DNA of 64,000 nucleotides. It comes from Euclidia mi (Eukaryota > Arthropoda > Insecta > Lepidoptera > Erebidae). Where the stretch lies: positions 123,388,331 through 123,452,330 of the forward strand of contig OX123183.2 in NCBI GenBank assembly GCA_944739405.2. Reading direction: 5' to 3'. Positions 1 through 12,068 of this stretch are shown in pieces. The notes beneath the pieces were generated by a model. That model saw only the letters and a program-made list of their open reading frames with translations. It did not search any database and was not told where the DNA came from. The position numbers were made by a program, and so were the translations under genes. Position 1 is the first letter of the stretch, and each line of letters starts with the position of its first letter.

Positions 1-1914
1 ACCGATTGCCGCAAGTTTTCTTAATAAAATGTCATTATCGACAACATCGAAAGCCTTTTGAAAATCAAAGTATGCAGCATCTACTTGCACACCAGCATCG
101 ACTGCAGGTACAACCTTCACCATGAAGTTAAGAAGATTGGTGTCCGTACTGCGCCCCGATATGAAGCCGTGCTGCGCATCCGACAGCTGGGCCCGTACCT
201 GTGCCTGTATGTTACGCTGCATAGCCGACTCGAACACTTTTGCCGGTGTAGACAATACCGCCACTGGTCGATAACCGCTAACATTTGGTCCCGACTTACC
301 CTTGGGCACTGGTATGACTCGTGTGAGTTTCCAATGAGCCGGGAACGTAGCTTGTTATAAACAGTTGTTAAAGATGTGACGTAAAGGTTTCTCTAATACT
401 CGACCACAATCTCTGAAAATAAATGCTGGGATACCATCGGGACCAGCAGACTGCTTTGGCTTGAGGTTAGCGAGAGCAGTCTTCACATCCTCAATACTCA
501 GCTGCTGTATGTGCACGCGCACGCTGGTGGCGTCTGCCTCGGCAGACGCCGTATGTACGTCGAGTCGCGGTACTTCTTTACTGTACACGGAAGCAAAAAA
601 GTCTGCAAATTCTTGAGCACACTCACCTTCTGCGAGAAACCGACCGTCTTTTACAATATACTGTTTATTTAATCTACTTCTTTTTGAACTTATGTACTGC
701 CAGAAAGATTTAGGATCTTTCGCAAACTGACTTTGAATTTTTTCTATATGTTTGTGATGAGCAATTTCTATGAATGTTTTAGTATGGGCTCTACACCTAG
801 AGAATTTTTGATAGTCTGCATCGAGTTTAGTTCTTTTGTAAATTTTATGTAAGTGAGCTTTGATTTTGATGTCTCTAATAATATGTGCTGTGTACCATTC
901 TGGATATACAGCCCGCGAACTGTCGCGTTTACACTTTTTGCGAGTGACGCATTCGTCAAAAATATTATTTAGCTTACTATAAAATAAATCTAACATCTCG
1001 TCTAAATTATTAATTTCATAAATTTTACTCCAATCGGCACAAGATAACATAGAGTATAATAAATTGTAATCGGCTTTATAGAAATTCCACTGCGGTCTTA
1101 TATCGCTTGCCGTGTTTGCATTGTTACTAGGGCCATTGACGGCAGCGCTGGCAACGCTTGTTGACTCGGCCACCAGCCGAACGCTCACTGCAAGCGGTGG
1201 GTGATATAGGTCTATGAACACTAGTGCATCATCCGCTGCAACTACTGACACCTCTCCTCTGAAACCAGTACTCAAAACCAAATCAAGTTGACGACCCAAA
1301 CAATTAGGCACAGTGTTATTTTGAGTGAACTCGCAATAGGACATAAAACATTCAAAGTAATTACGAACATTTACAGGACAAGAATACAAATTAAAATCTC
1401 CTATTACAATCACTTCTCTGTATCTATCACAAAGTTTTACTATCAATCTAAATAAAATCATGTAGTCATTCTCTGAACTACACGGTGGAATATATATCAC
1501 ACAACATAAAAACAAAAACCTATTATTTAAATGTACAGTAGCACAAACCATTTCAAAAACGCAGGTGTCGATTGAGGCGTCGGTCACAAGTACTTGTCGC
1601 AGATCGTAACGGTGTGTGGCCACGAGAAGCGCGCCGCCCTGCTTTCTGCCATCCGTTCGATCACAACATAATATTTTGTATCCTTGTGGGACGATTTCTG
1701 CATCGGTAATGGATTCGTTGCAACCCGATTCCGTAATTGCGTATAAGTCTGCATGCGATGTCATTAAATTGTTGGCAAACTCATCTAATTTTGTTCGGAG
1801 ACCCCTGATATTTTGGTAAAATATTTCTATAATGTTATGTTTCTTTGGAAGGTCTTTTAAATGATCTCCGAAACCAAAACCATTCGTTAAATTCAGCGTG
1901 CAACGGCCATACAT
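1..1914 (-). pseudogene. LINE ORF2: endonuclease plus reverse transcriptase (partial)
   Basis: The N-terminal part is an APE-like nuclease, which nicks target DNA for target-primed reverse transcription. Motifs in order are YQNIRGLRTK, ITESG, VIGDFN and LDLVLS, with a final H in LYHPPL where SDH is usual. The RT begins with SAGPDGIPAFI, then has GYRPVAVLS, HGFISGRST and the first catalytic block YFDFQKAFDVVD near the window edge. One in-frame TAA at 355-357 interrupts the RT, and the same frame continues without a shift to position 1. The YxDD block lies outside the window. ORF2 begins inside the end of ORF1 with about 80 bases of overlap. Confidence 0.85.
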
Positions 1915-3173
1915 CTGCTGTATTCAACTGTTCATACAGTGCTTCTGGTACACCAATTCTAAATGATGAATAGTCCCGTGCAGTTTTATGTTTGATTTGC
2001 TCAATATTAATCGATATCCGTGTGGTGACGGATTAAGAATACGAAATGTCATCACCCCGTATCATCCCATGGGTGTCGTAAGAGCCAACAGAGGGAGCAT
2101 ATTATGCAGAGAACAGCACTGTAAGAGAAGGAAAACTTGATACAAACCCTATACCAACCCGTTTGGCCAGCGTGGTATAGTAGGCCAATTCCTCCTTTCA
2201 AAGGAGAGGCGTAGTCCACCAGTGGACTGTTAAAGAATCGATATATCTGGACCACATACGCTTTTAATGTGTTGAATCATTGCTTCTACCGTGGTTGCCG
2301 GATGCAAACGCCATACGTGTAAATATTTTTGCCGTTCGGTAGCTTGTATTGTCAACGACGTGTTCTTGCCAATTCTGACATCCTTATTCAATCGCGTCTT
2401 TGTCTTATATTGTACTGTTGTCCAGCCAGTAAGCGCATGCTGATTATCCAATATCTTAGAAGTACTATCCTTTTGAGTCAGGTTTGTAGACTTCGTGGCC
2501 CCATCTTTGTTTACATTTTGCGATTGAACTTTTTGCTTATTATTTACATTTGTATTCTCTCTTGTATAACTATTCGCCATGGTGGTTTGACTCACTGCTT
2601 CCGCAAACGTGCAAAGAGAGCTTGTATTAACCTCACTATTTAATTCCTGATTATGAATGTTTTGTGATAATTGACAGTCATTACTTAGTTGTACTTTTTC
2701 TTCTAACGCCGTTATTGCTTTAATCACGTTTTCAAAGTCTGTTTTTGTATCAGAGAATTGATATTGCAACTGTGTTATCGCATTTGCTTGGCTATCCAGG
2801 CGAGTAATAATTTCTGATCTAAATTGTCTCAATTCATTGAGTAATGCGGTATCTAATTCTCTATCTGCCATCATTGGTGAGAAAGGAGCCTGACTTCCAC
2901 GATGTGTGTTCACATTACTCAGGGGCGTAGTGGTGATGCTACGGTCGTTTATATGAGCCTTCACGGGCATATCCACATTACCAATTTTTGGAGTTAAGCA
3001 AATACATTGTGGACATAACCATTTATTCTTGTATGCCGGTGTATATGCTTTAAACGCATTAGGTGTTATCTTAAGACATTTCAAATCATACCTTTTTTGC
3101 ATTTCTCATTAAAACATTCCATGAATGAGTTATTTGTTATGATTGAACAACAAGCGCTGCACTTGTTGACCAT
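1835..3173 (-). pseudogene. LINE ORF1 with N-terminal PHD-like finger, interrupted
   Basis: ORF1 proteins bind the LINE RNA and chaperone it. From the ATG at 3173 a cysteine-rich stretch (CSACC, then ECFNEKCKK) leads, after a one-base slip in an A-run near 3100, into KCLKITPN and ends in KNKWLCPQC, the spacing of a PHD finger. A polar region with coiled-coil character follows at 2880-2640. The frame then meets the SINE-like insertion (2018-2235). Beyond it the same frame resumes with the typical C-terminal YSSFRIGVP and ADVWP motifs and stops at 1835-1837. The longest uninterrupted piece is 2230-3102. Confidence 0.8.
2018..2235 (+). mobile_element. SINE-like element (CCGTGTGGTGACGG family), copy 1
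   Basis: This 218 bp insertion within LINE ORF1 is flanked by the direct repeat AATCGATAT (2009-2017 and 2236-2244). Two further copies lie at 28412-28654 and 57316-57548. All three start at or within 10 bp of the sequence CCGTGTGGTGACGG, which argues for a defined 5' end and not random LINE truncation. The others end in a TGATGATG tail, which this copy lacks. No clear RNA polymerase III boxes were seen, so it may instead be a short LINE-derived element. Confidence 0.8.
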
Positions 3174-3599
3174 TTTCTGTTTCTTAGAAAATGCGCGTAT
3201 AATGCACTATCTGGGACTCCACTGGCGTCGCTTACAGTCGTATACTGTTGCAAATAAATATTTGATGGTTTTAAACACTTCGGCGCCTGTGGCTATTAAT
3301 TTTTAAACGATAAATGAAATTAAAATTATCGAAGAGAAAATTTTGATAGTCTTGTTGACGAGTTGCTATGGTATATTATTATAGTTAACATATAGCCATT
3401 AATAGGTTTTCGCCAATGTTTACAATATAAATATATAAAAGTAATGAGCATGAGAAAAAACAACGCATATCTCCTTAATTTTTCGTACACCCATACCTCA
3501 GCAACAAAATGAAGAAGATAATAATAATACATTATAGAGAAACATACATAATGTCAAAGCTTACATATGCACTTTAACAGTAAAACTTGACAATCTATA

Positions 3600-4224
3600 T
3601 ACTTACTTACTAAGCAACTGCGTCATAATACCGTCCATACGCTCGGCCAATCAGAGAAGGCCATCGTCCGTGCTCGTGGAGTTTGCCTTCTATGGTAATG
3701 CACCGACACCAACTCTGATGGTGAGATCTAGTATATAAAGGGGCCGACAGAAAGGCCGGCACCGCTACTGTATCGTCACTCTGCCCGAACGACGTGCTAC
3801 GTCTACGTCGTACGTGTATCCTTGTCCCAGCTGTGGGTTCCAGGTCCACCTTGAGGCTCCGGGCTACACTACCCTGCTACTCTACGCTACCTTAGCTCAA
3901 TTCTTCCGCCTTCTCTTCACTTCATCTGTACCGACTTCGACGACACTTCTGCCGACGAGTCTGGCCCTGCCCCAGCTCATCGCGCACACAGCGCCGGCGC
4001 CTGCCCGCTGAAGTAAACGGTGTGCGAGGATCTGCCCCTCTACGCGCAGCCCTTCGAGCAGCCTGCCCTGCACACTACCGGAGGGAACAGCGTGGGACTG
4101 CAGCCCTTAGTGTTCAGGCCAGTGTCGTGTTGTTGGTCGGTCATAATCGTGCATAGGAAGTGAGACAATACTAGGCAATAAACGTATAGAACCTCTTCTT
4201 CGTTTCATTCTAGAACCCGTTACA
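3600..4224 (+). repeat. Candidate solo LTR or Pol II promoter region
   Basis: A TATA box (TATATAAA, 3732-3739) is followed by a GC-richer transcribed-looking stretch, a polyadenylation signal AATAAA at 4177-4182 and an end resembling an LTR terminus (CCCGTTACA, to 4224). Promoter and polyA signal about 450 bases apart with no convincing ORF suggest a solo LTR. The left boundary and a target-site duplication were not found. Confidence 0.4.
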
Positions 4225-4799
4225 GCAGGTAAGCTATTTCTGCTCTGTTAGATGAATACCTGTTTGAAATACTTGAATTAATAAATACACTGTTTAATTT
4301 ATACATATTTATTTAAACATATTGAGATTAACTGTTATTAAATATGCTGTGTGAACTTTAGCAAATATCCAGAAATAAAATAATTTATTCTAGAGCAAGA
4401 TTTGTTTTTAAATTAAATAAAAAATCGTATTAATTACGCTAAACCATGCACAACTGGCAAAATAAATCATGGAAATCACAAGTCAGTAGAGACTTAACAA
4501 ATTATTTGCCTAACGCAACCTTTCTTCGTCAACTCAAATTAAACTGTAACTAAGTACATAATTAAGTTGAAATTATTATTCAACGAAGTTAAACCGACTT
4601 AGCTTTTCAGCCACCAACCTTATATAACTACTTAATTAAATAGGTACCTACTTATTAAAAGTTAGTAATAGTTTAACTATGTTACAATATTCAGTTTGGT
4701 AATTGGGTAGTAATTTGAAACGTCAAGTTCTCCATGTTAATATTGTTACACAAATAGACAGTCATCGTCGGTAGAATACGAAATAAAGGCAAGCCTAGT
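4225..4799. other. AT-rich interval, no gene seen
   Basis: Very AT-rich sequence without a convincing ORF, tandem repeat or recognisable mobile-element end. Confidence 0.5.
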
Positions 4800-4975
4800 C
4801 TAGAATCTACTGGTTAGTGGGTGACTCTGGTAAACCGGAGGTCATGGGTTCGATACCTATCCAGGACAAATCATTGTATTATAAGCACAATATTTTTTAG
4901 GTGGCTGGATGCAGTTTATGTATCTTATGTATTTAACAAAATATTACTATGTTTATTAATCACCTGATTGCCATA
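4800..4975 (+). mobile_element. tRNA-derived SINE fragment (GGTTCGAxxCC head)
   Basis: GGTTAGTGGGTGACTC resembles a degenerate A box and GGGTTCGATACC a B box. They are followed by the GGACAAATCATTG and AAGCACAATATTT body typical of a common lepidopteran SINE. The 3' half is missing or diverged. Confidence 0.55.
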
Positions 4976-4984
4976 GTACTCCTC

Positions 4985-5575
4985 CTCCTTGTGTCGTTTG
5001 TCCTCAATGCTGAAGGTCGTGACCTCGACGAATTACTTTCTCCTGGACTATCTGTCGCCATCTTGTCCTATCTTCGGCGGCGTGGATGGCGTCGCAGACT
5101 GTGCTGTTCAATGTGCAGCTGATTTGGTCTGACCAGCGAGTTGGACTTCTGCCTCTGGGTCTTTTCCCATTTATGTTGCCAGTAAGCAGCAGTTTTTCCA
5201 GGTTATCCCCTCTTTTTCTCGCCACGTGTCCAAAATATTTGAAGCATCTTCTTAGGCATATGGTGGAAAGCCTCATTGAGATGTTAAGTTCTGCCAGAAT
5301 GGATGCGCTAGTGCGGTGCTCAGTCCAGTGGATCCCAAGCATTTTTCGCCAACACCACATCTTAAATGCGTCAATACGTAGACGGTCAGCCTTTTCCAGC
5401 GTCCAAGTCTCCGCACCATAAAAAAAGATGGAGAAAACGAGGGTAGTGACTATCTTTTTCTTAGTCTTCCGCGATATGCTCCTGTCGGTCCAGATCTTTT
5501 GTAGTTGGGACATAGCACTCTTCGCCATACCAATCCGTCGTTTTTGTCTTATGTCTCCGCCATAGTACATGCTCT
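4985..5575 (-). pseudogene. 3' end of an RTE-like LINE (5' truncated)
   Basis: An open frame at 5570-5004 encodes the region downstream of the RT palm in RTE-like elements. Motifs are FFYGAETWTL, MWCWRKMLGI, HVARKRGDNLEKLLL and GKRPRGRSPTRWSDQI, ending in an RWRQIVQE segment. The RT catalytic motifs are absent, so this is a typical 5'-truncated LINE copy and not a working gene. Confidence 0.85.
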
Positions 5576-6000
5576 GCTTAGTTTGGAACCAAAAAGCTTG
5601 TATAGGAAAATAATGTATGCACTCACAGATAGTGCGTTCATATATTGCGATAAAATATTGCGGCCTTACTTTTTAAACCTGGTGCGTTTATGAAGCGAAT
5701 ATAGCGTGTATAGCTAGGTTAAACGCTTGTATACCTACGCATTTGCGTATTCTAACATTTTTGACGCACGCAACTGCAATCAAGTCTATGTATTCTCAAT
5801 ACGTACTCTTCTACCATTCAAACAAGAGTTAAGTGAAAATCGCACACATAAGTACCAATTCTCATCATACGTGTTATAGTATAGAATCAAACTTGAGACA
5901 TCAAGATTATAATACACCAATTCAACTTTCGTGGTCATAAAACCTTCGTTTTGCGGATATCCGTGATCATGGCGCTTACAACAGTGCCTAAACACCTAAT
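5576..6000. other. Intergenic, no feature recognised
   Basis: No convincing gene or repeat. The last five bases (CTAAT, 5996-6000) are the target-site duplication of the adjacent BEL element. Confidence 0.5.
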
Positions 6001-6601
6001 TGTCTAGAATTACCGTAGCCAGGCAGGAAGGTGTATCAGAAGTGCGCAGTGGAAGATGTAATACATCTACCTGACCACGATAGACAATGATCCAGACACA
6101 ATGCACTGCGTTGCACAGCGATGAATTGAAATCAATCAATATCAATATTGTGTTTCACTTACCCGCTATCCTTGCTGATGTCAGGCTTGAGCTAAATTAG
6201 ACACATTCATACAAGTATATTGGCCAAAATAAATGAATGAAGTATCTTATACTTAGCTATTAAGCTTCAAACGCGACGTTTTTAGGACACGTTGGCACGT
6301 GGAAGTCGATACCAGATTCACAATTTTCACAAATATCAATCAATAGTTCACAATCAATTTACCGTTGCCAGCACTAGATCAGGCGGCGTTCAAAGCGGTT
6401 TACTCAATTAAATTCAATTCGCGTTAATTCAAAAGGCGATATTTTAAGTCCGAGTCGACAACGTGGTAATTTTTCAAGGAAGCGAACGGAAGTGACAGTT
6501 CAGTGTGACCATTGTCAGAAATTTTCAATAGACTAAACAAAATGTTACTCAATCGATCTAATCGATTTGACTTATAATAAAAACCAATTCTATTTCAAAC
6601 A
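6001..6601 (-). repeat. 3' LTR of BEL/Pao element 1
   Basis: 601 bp LTR preceded on its strand by the polypurine tract at 6602-6613 and followed by the TSD CTAAT at 5996-6000. Confidence 0.95.
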
Positions 6602-6632
6602 TCCACCCGCCCCGGACCGGCCTACCGGTCCG

Positions 6633-9600
6633 CTAATCGGTTGGTAGACGCGACAATGTTGCAACCGCTCTCCTCAGAATCGAACCGTCCACCAAGACCT
6701 CAGCAAATCGGGGAACTCCATCAGCCCCAGTTACCAAATGAAGGATGCGCCCCCTGCGCCATCTGAGTGGCGGAAGGTTAGCCTCCTTGATCAAAACGAG
6801 GTCACCAATCTTGGGTGGATCGGTCTTGTCGGTCCACTTAACGCGTTGCTGGAGTATGTGCAAATATTCCAAGTTCCAGCGTTTCCAAAAGCTCTGAGTA
6901 ATCTGGCGTACCAATTCAAAACGCGAGAGACGACCAGGTCTCGTATCAATATAGGGGTACTCAGGCAAGGCGACAAGTGGGCGACCAATCAAAAAATGGC
7001 CCGGCGTAAGGGCCTCCAAATCATTCGGATCTGAGGAGATCGGGCACAATGGCCGAGAGTTCAAAACGGCCTCAATCTTACAAAACACAGTTGCGAGTTC
7101 CTCAAATGTAAGGACAGATTCACCGATTGTCCTGCGCAAGTGTGTTTTGGCCGATTTTACGGCGGCCTCAAATATACCACCCCAGTGTGGACAATTTGGT
7201 GGGGAAAACAACCAATTTATCCCACGTCGGGCAAGCCTATCACCTATATCAGCTTTGTTGGTTTCAAGAAAATTAACAACATCATTCAGATAATTATAAG
7301 TGCCCTTGAAGTTAGTGCCGCAGTCAGAACGGATCAAGGAAGGCAGCCCTCTGCGGGATACAAATCTGTCAAATGTGGCTACAAACGCCTCGGTCGTAAG
7401 CGAGGAGACCAGTTCTAAGTGTACGGCCTTTGTGGAAAGACAAACAAAAACACACAAGTAGGCCTTGACAGTCTTGCTGTTTCGAAGTGTCGACGTTTTC
7501 ACCAAAAAAGGACCAGCGAAGTCCGTGCCAACACCGTCAAACGTCCTGCTTTCAGTTACGCGATCTGCGGGTAAGTCCCCCATCAAGGGCTGCATGGTAG
7601 AAGCCTTGAGCTTATAGCAAGGGATGCAGCGAAAGACTACACTCCGAATAATTCTTCGGGCAGACAAAATCCAAAACTCGCGTTGCAAAATGGCCAACAA
7701 GGCATTACAACCAGCATGCGAATTTTTAAGGTGACGGTCAGTTACCAACAAGCGTACCAAATGACCGTCCTTAGGTAACAAAAGAGGGTGACGAGCCCCG
7801 TAAGGGAGGTTGGCGTTCTTGAGACGCCCTCCAACGCGCAAGAGACCCGTTTCGTCCAAAAAGGGGTTCAATTTAGATACAGCTCCCGACAATTTCGATT
7901 TCCCCGACTTGAGGATAGCAATCTCCCTTTCAAAATGCGCCAATTGCACAGAACGAACCCAAAAGGTGAGGGACTCCTGTCGTTCCTATGGTGAGAGAAA
8001 CGGTGTCAGTCGTTTCTGTTGTGGGTGCCTAAAATTAAAAACAAAACGCTTTATCCAAGCAGTGACACCTAACAACTTGTCGAGGGAGCTGTAACGATTC
8101 AACGAAAAATCGGGGTCGAAGGCGCATTCCACCTTCTCAAGAGCGAGTGTTCGTAGACCCGGCAAATTAGAAGTATTCAAAACTGGCGTTCGAGGCCAAT
8201 CAATTTCTGGTCGACTCAACCATTCCGGACCCCACCACAGCGAATGACCTATCAAACTAGGCGTCAAGCATCCGCGCGAGGCACAATCAGCGGGGTTGAG
8301 CTCACCTGGCACGTGTCTCCAAACAAGTTTGACTTCGGATTTCTGGATTTGGGAAACGCGATTAGCGACAAATACCTCCAAAGTGTGGACAGAAGCCTTC
8401 AACCAACAAAGAACAATTTAGCTGTCTGTCCAGGCGTAGGTCCCATTAATGCAAATGCTTTTACCCAAAGTACTGGACACGTGGTTCAACAAGCGTACAA
8501 GTAGGGCTGCTCCCGAGAGCTCCAATTTTGGAATGGTCAGAGATGTCCGAAGGGGTGCCACCTTGCTCTTCGCCATGATCAGGGAGACTCTCACCTGACC
8601 TGAGGCACTGACTGTGCGCAAGTACCCCACGGCCGCGTGACCACGTTCCGAGGCATCACAAAACCCGTGAAGGGTGGCCTTGTACTTCCCGGGAGGAAGG
8701 ATGGGACGAGGCAAGGAGATCTCGTTGACGGCAGGAAGTGAGGATACAAAAGATGTCCATTCCTCAACAAGAGTGCCGTGCAGAGGTTCGTCCCAGGTCA
8801 ATCCTGCTGTCCAAAGCTTCTGCAAGAAGCATTTTGCCCAAAATATAATTGGACAGATCCAACCGTTCGGATCAGAGGTTCTGGCGACAGTAGACAATAC
8901 GAGACGTTTAGTCTAAGAACACGGCTATTTCAAGTCTACGTTATATGTAAAGATGTCTTGGACTGGTCTGTACTGAACGCCGAGAACAGCCATCATGGCG
9001 GGGTTGTCAACAATCTCAAACAAATGTGGATCCTGCTGATGATCCTCTGGCAAGCCTTCCAAAAGCGCTGGTGAGTTGGAAATCCATTTGCGCAACTCAT
9101 AACCAGCGGAGGCCAAAATGCCTATCAATTCGTCCCGCAGGAGTATCGCCTCGTCCGCTGTGGAGGTGCCCGAGCAAATGTCATCGACGTAAATATCGTC
9201 TTTCAAGATGGCGGAGGCTCGTGGGAAACGCAAGCCTTCTCGGTCTGCGAGCTCCCAAAGAGAACGCATTGCCAAATAGGGGCTCGACCTTAACCCGTAC
9301 GTATTAGTATTGAGCTCGTAGACGACCATGGGATCACGAGGAGACTCTCTCCAAAGGATCAGCTGGAAGCGACGGTCATCAGGGTGGATAATAGTTTGCC
9401 TGAACATCATTTTTATGTCGGCCACAAAGACAACCTGATGTCGTCGGAAGCTGGTGATGACGTCACAAAGGTCCTTGACCAACTTGGGACCAGAATGCAA
9501 GCACTGGTTCAAGGATACGCCTGTTGAAGTCTGCGCAGAACCATCAAACACTGTGCGCAGCTTGCCAGTCGATGGCTTCAATACCGCATGATGCGGGAGA

Positions 9601-10520
9601 AAGTAATGCTCCACCGAACGCCAATCCAAAGTTGACACAGACATGTGTCCCAATTGTTCATATTCCCTCATGAACTCAATGTACTTCTGTCTGAGCTCCG
9701 GATCACGACCCATGCGGCGCTCCATGGCCAACAACCTCTTTTCGGCTAAAGGTCGTGACTCACCAAGCGGAGGCCGAACAGACTGGAAGGGTAGCCTCGT
9801 AATAATCCGACCAGAACGGAGTCGACCAGTGTTGTTCTGGAAGAACAGCTCGCACTCCTCATGTTCTGGATTCAAACGGGCAGCTTGAGGGGGCTCCTCT
9901 ATCTCCCAAAACCTCTGAACCGCATCAGAGAGAGCGGAGCCTACAGCTAACAAATTGTCAAGTTCAGGTGGAGAGGGGTCCCTAGGTACAGGTCCCATCA
10001 AAGCAAACCCAAATATGGTCGGGATGGCAGTCACACCATTTGACACCAAGACCCTTTTCCCACCAATAAAAATTCCACCGAGGACATCAGAGCCAATCAA
10101 CAAGTCGATTTGTCCCGGTGTGTCAAATTTGGGGTCCGCCAGTTCCAATCCCGATGTCAAATTCACCACAGCAGCAGGTAGCTGTTTCTGTGGATGCATG
10201 CCCAAGATATTCTTCAGCACAATAGCCGAGGTTTTAATCCTCGGGTGTGAAGATTCAACAGGGCCAAACAAAACCTTAACTTGCCCTTCAACATTAGAGG
10301 CTACGTCCCCTATGCCCCGTATACAATCTGGAAAAGAGCCCATATTTGATTTAACCTGCCCTACCAAATAAGTGGAAACAATGCAACCTTGTGAACCTGT
10401 GTCCAATATAGCACGGACAACAACAGAGGTCCCCGTGGGTCCCCAGACCCTAACAGCAACCGTTGGTAGGATAACGGTCTCAATGGGGGAGGTTGGCGTT
10501 ATAGGGCAGGGATCAATGAC
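6633..10520 (-). pseudogene. pol: BEL/Pao element 1 pol: protease, RT, RNase H, integrase
   Basis: One frame from the gag stop to 6633. Retropepsin LDTGSQGC lies near 10400; RT has VADIKMMFRQ and the catalytic YVDD at about 9181-9201; RNase H has HGFCDASERG, PKLELSGA and WTDS. The integrase zinc-binding region is followed by catalytic Asp in GTDFAGPF, Asp in RSDCGTNF and Glu in GGIFEAAVKSAK. A DUF5641-like C-terminus ends the protein. In-frame stops are TAG at 8925-8927 and 8913-8915, TAA at 8418-8420 and TAG at 7986-7988. No frameshift was found, so all catalytic residues are present but the frame is not open. Confidence 0.9.
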
Positions 10521-12068
10521 CTATTGTTGCCTGGGCGGCGACCGTTGGCCAGGACCAGGCAAATCAAAATGAGGGTGCGGCTTGAAGTCCTCAAAAGCGC
10601 AATGACTCGATCCGCGCGCCATCTGTGGGGGGTCATAATGACGCACCCGCCCAAAACGAGGTGGGCGCGAGTCAAGGCGGGGACGCTCCGCCAAAAGAGG
10701 GGAATACCTGGGGCAGCAGTCATGGTGCTGGTGACGTTGCGCGGCACATTCAGGTGCGCGAGAGAGAGGAGGCGTGCGCACGCTACGGTTCTCCAAGCGG
10801 GGTGAGTGGCGATCAATTGAGCGAGGCGACTCTTGGCTACGCGCCGGTGAGCCTCGGCTGCCACCTTCAAAACACCCGCCCGTGCGCGGCGTCGGCTGGT
10901 TGGACAAGCGGCCAACCTCTCTGGCATTCATACAGAGAATGTCCAAATGCTGTCCTCCACAGTGAGGACAGGGGCGAGAGTTTGGGCAGTCTCGCTGGTA
11001 GTGGGACCCCAAACAAGAGAAGCAAAGGCGGCGGGCATTCGCGATGCGCCTACGAGAGGCAACATGTAGGTCCAAGAATGCCCTACAACTGGCCGTTCTG
11101 TGCCCCGTGACCTTGCAGTAGGAGCACTCCGCTGGGCTCTGCGTGACCGCAAAGCGAGGAGGGCGCCGGTCAACATTGGCTCGGGTGTGACCGCGAGCCT
11201 GCTCCTTGACCTTGGGCGGCTGCGTCTTAGCCGGCGTGTCACCACCGGAGTTGTCCAAGACCCGGCACTCATCCTCCAGGAACCTCTCCAGGTCAGCAAA
11301 GGGGGGCAGATGGGTCGCGCTATCCCCACCAAAGCGCTGTTCAAAACGCGACCTCAGGTCGGCAGGCAGCTTCTTCAACACAATGTGCACCAATAAATAG
11401 GACCATTGGTCTACGGGCAGGTCAAGGCACTTAAGTGCGTTGATGGCCACCAAGAGCGGGTTCAACAGTTGGGTGCGCAACCCAGAGACCCGGGTGAGCG
11501 TCGGCAAACCCAAAATCTGCTCGATGTGGGTGTCGGCGAGGCCACGCTTATTATGGTACCTACGGGTAATTAGGTCCCGAGCCGTCTGGTACGCCTCGTC
11601 AGACACGGGCAGATGCTGGATGAGGCCCTTAGCCTCCCCATCCAGAACCGACATTAGATAGGCCAACTTTTGTGCCGGCCGAAGGTCAGCCCTATCATGG
11701 ACTAGGCTGTCGAACAAATTAACGAAGCCCAGGTAGCTTCCTAGGCAGCCATCAAAATGGGGGAGGTCCAAAGTAGGGAGCCTACTCACCAGCCCCGGTG
11801 CTGACCTAGGAAGCTCCTGCTTCAGGCCGGGTTGCCCTTCCCTATCTGCAACTAGTTGTCTCGCACTATTGGAGACAGCATCATACAGGTCTAAGACCTG
11901 GGCATAGTCTTCACTGACCTTATTTCGCTGGTCAGCGGTGAAATCATTGATTGACACTTCAAGACAGCAAGTGCTGAAAGTGCGGAATTGCTGTTCCACA
12001 CTTGCCAGGCGATCGTCAATCCGCTCGTACCTTTGAAGTAGGGCCTGCCGGCGATCAGGCCGGTTCAC
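10521..12068 (-). CDS. gag: BEL/Pao element 1 gag
   Basis: This 515-residue structural protein packages the element RNA. The N-terminal half (MNRPDRRQALLQRYERIDDR) and the PTLDLPHFDGCLGSYLGF block match the capsid-like BEL gag region. Zinc-knuckle cysteines follow at about residues 315-385 (CSYCKVTGHRTASC, CFSCLGSHYQRDC, CPHCGGQH). The Arg/Pro-rich C-terminus ends at a TAG (10521-10523). The same frame continues directly into the protease, so gag and pol are separated by one stop codon only. Confidence 0.9.
   Translation of the reverse strand: MNRPDRRQALLQRYERIDDRLASVEQQFRTFSTCCLEVSINDFTADQRNKVSEDYAQVLDLYDAVSNSARQLVADREGQPGLKQELPRSAPGLVSRLPTLDLPHFDGCLGSYLGFVNLFDSLVHDRADLRPAQKLAYLMSVLDGEAKGLIQHLPVSDEAYQTARDLITRRYHNKRGLADTHIEQILGLPTLTRVSGLRTQLLNPLLVAINALKCLDLPVDQWSYLLVHIVLKKLPADLRSRFEQRFGGDSATHLPPFADLERFLEDECRVLDNSGGDTPAKTQPPKVKEQARGHTRANVDRRPPRFAVTQSPAECSYCKVTGHRTASCRAFLDLHVASRRRIANARRLCFSCLGSHYQRDCPNSRPCPHCGGQHLDILCMNAREVGRLSNQPTPRTGGCFEGGSRGSPARSQESPRSIDRHSPRLENRSVRTPPLSRAPECAAQRHQHHDCCPRYSPLLAERPRLDSRPPRFGRVRHYDPPQMARGSSHCAFEDFKPHPHFDLPGPGQRSPPRQQ

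Larger units (their letters stand above)
1..3173 (-). mobile_element. Non-LTR retrotransposon (Jockey/CR1-like), cut by window start
   Basis: A two-ORF LINE lies on the minus strand: ORF1 (3173 down to 1835) and ORF2 (1914 down past position 1). ORF2 carries an APE-type endonuclease followed by reverse transcriptase, and ORF1 starts with a PHD-like zinc finger, an arrangement known in some insect LINEs. The 3' part lies left of the window. The copy is damaged by a frameshift in ORF1, an SINE-like insertion at 2018-2235 and a nonsense codon in the RT. The exact clade cannot be fixed without the rest of the RT and a tree. Confidence 0.85.

Noticed and set aside
58..360. Plus-strand ORF of 100 codons
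   Set aside because: It is the shadow of the LINE reverse transcriptase encoded on the minus strand.
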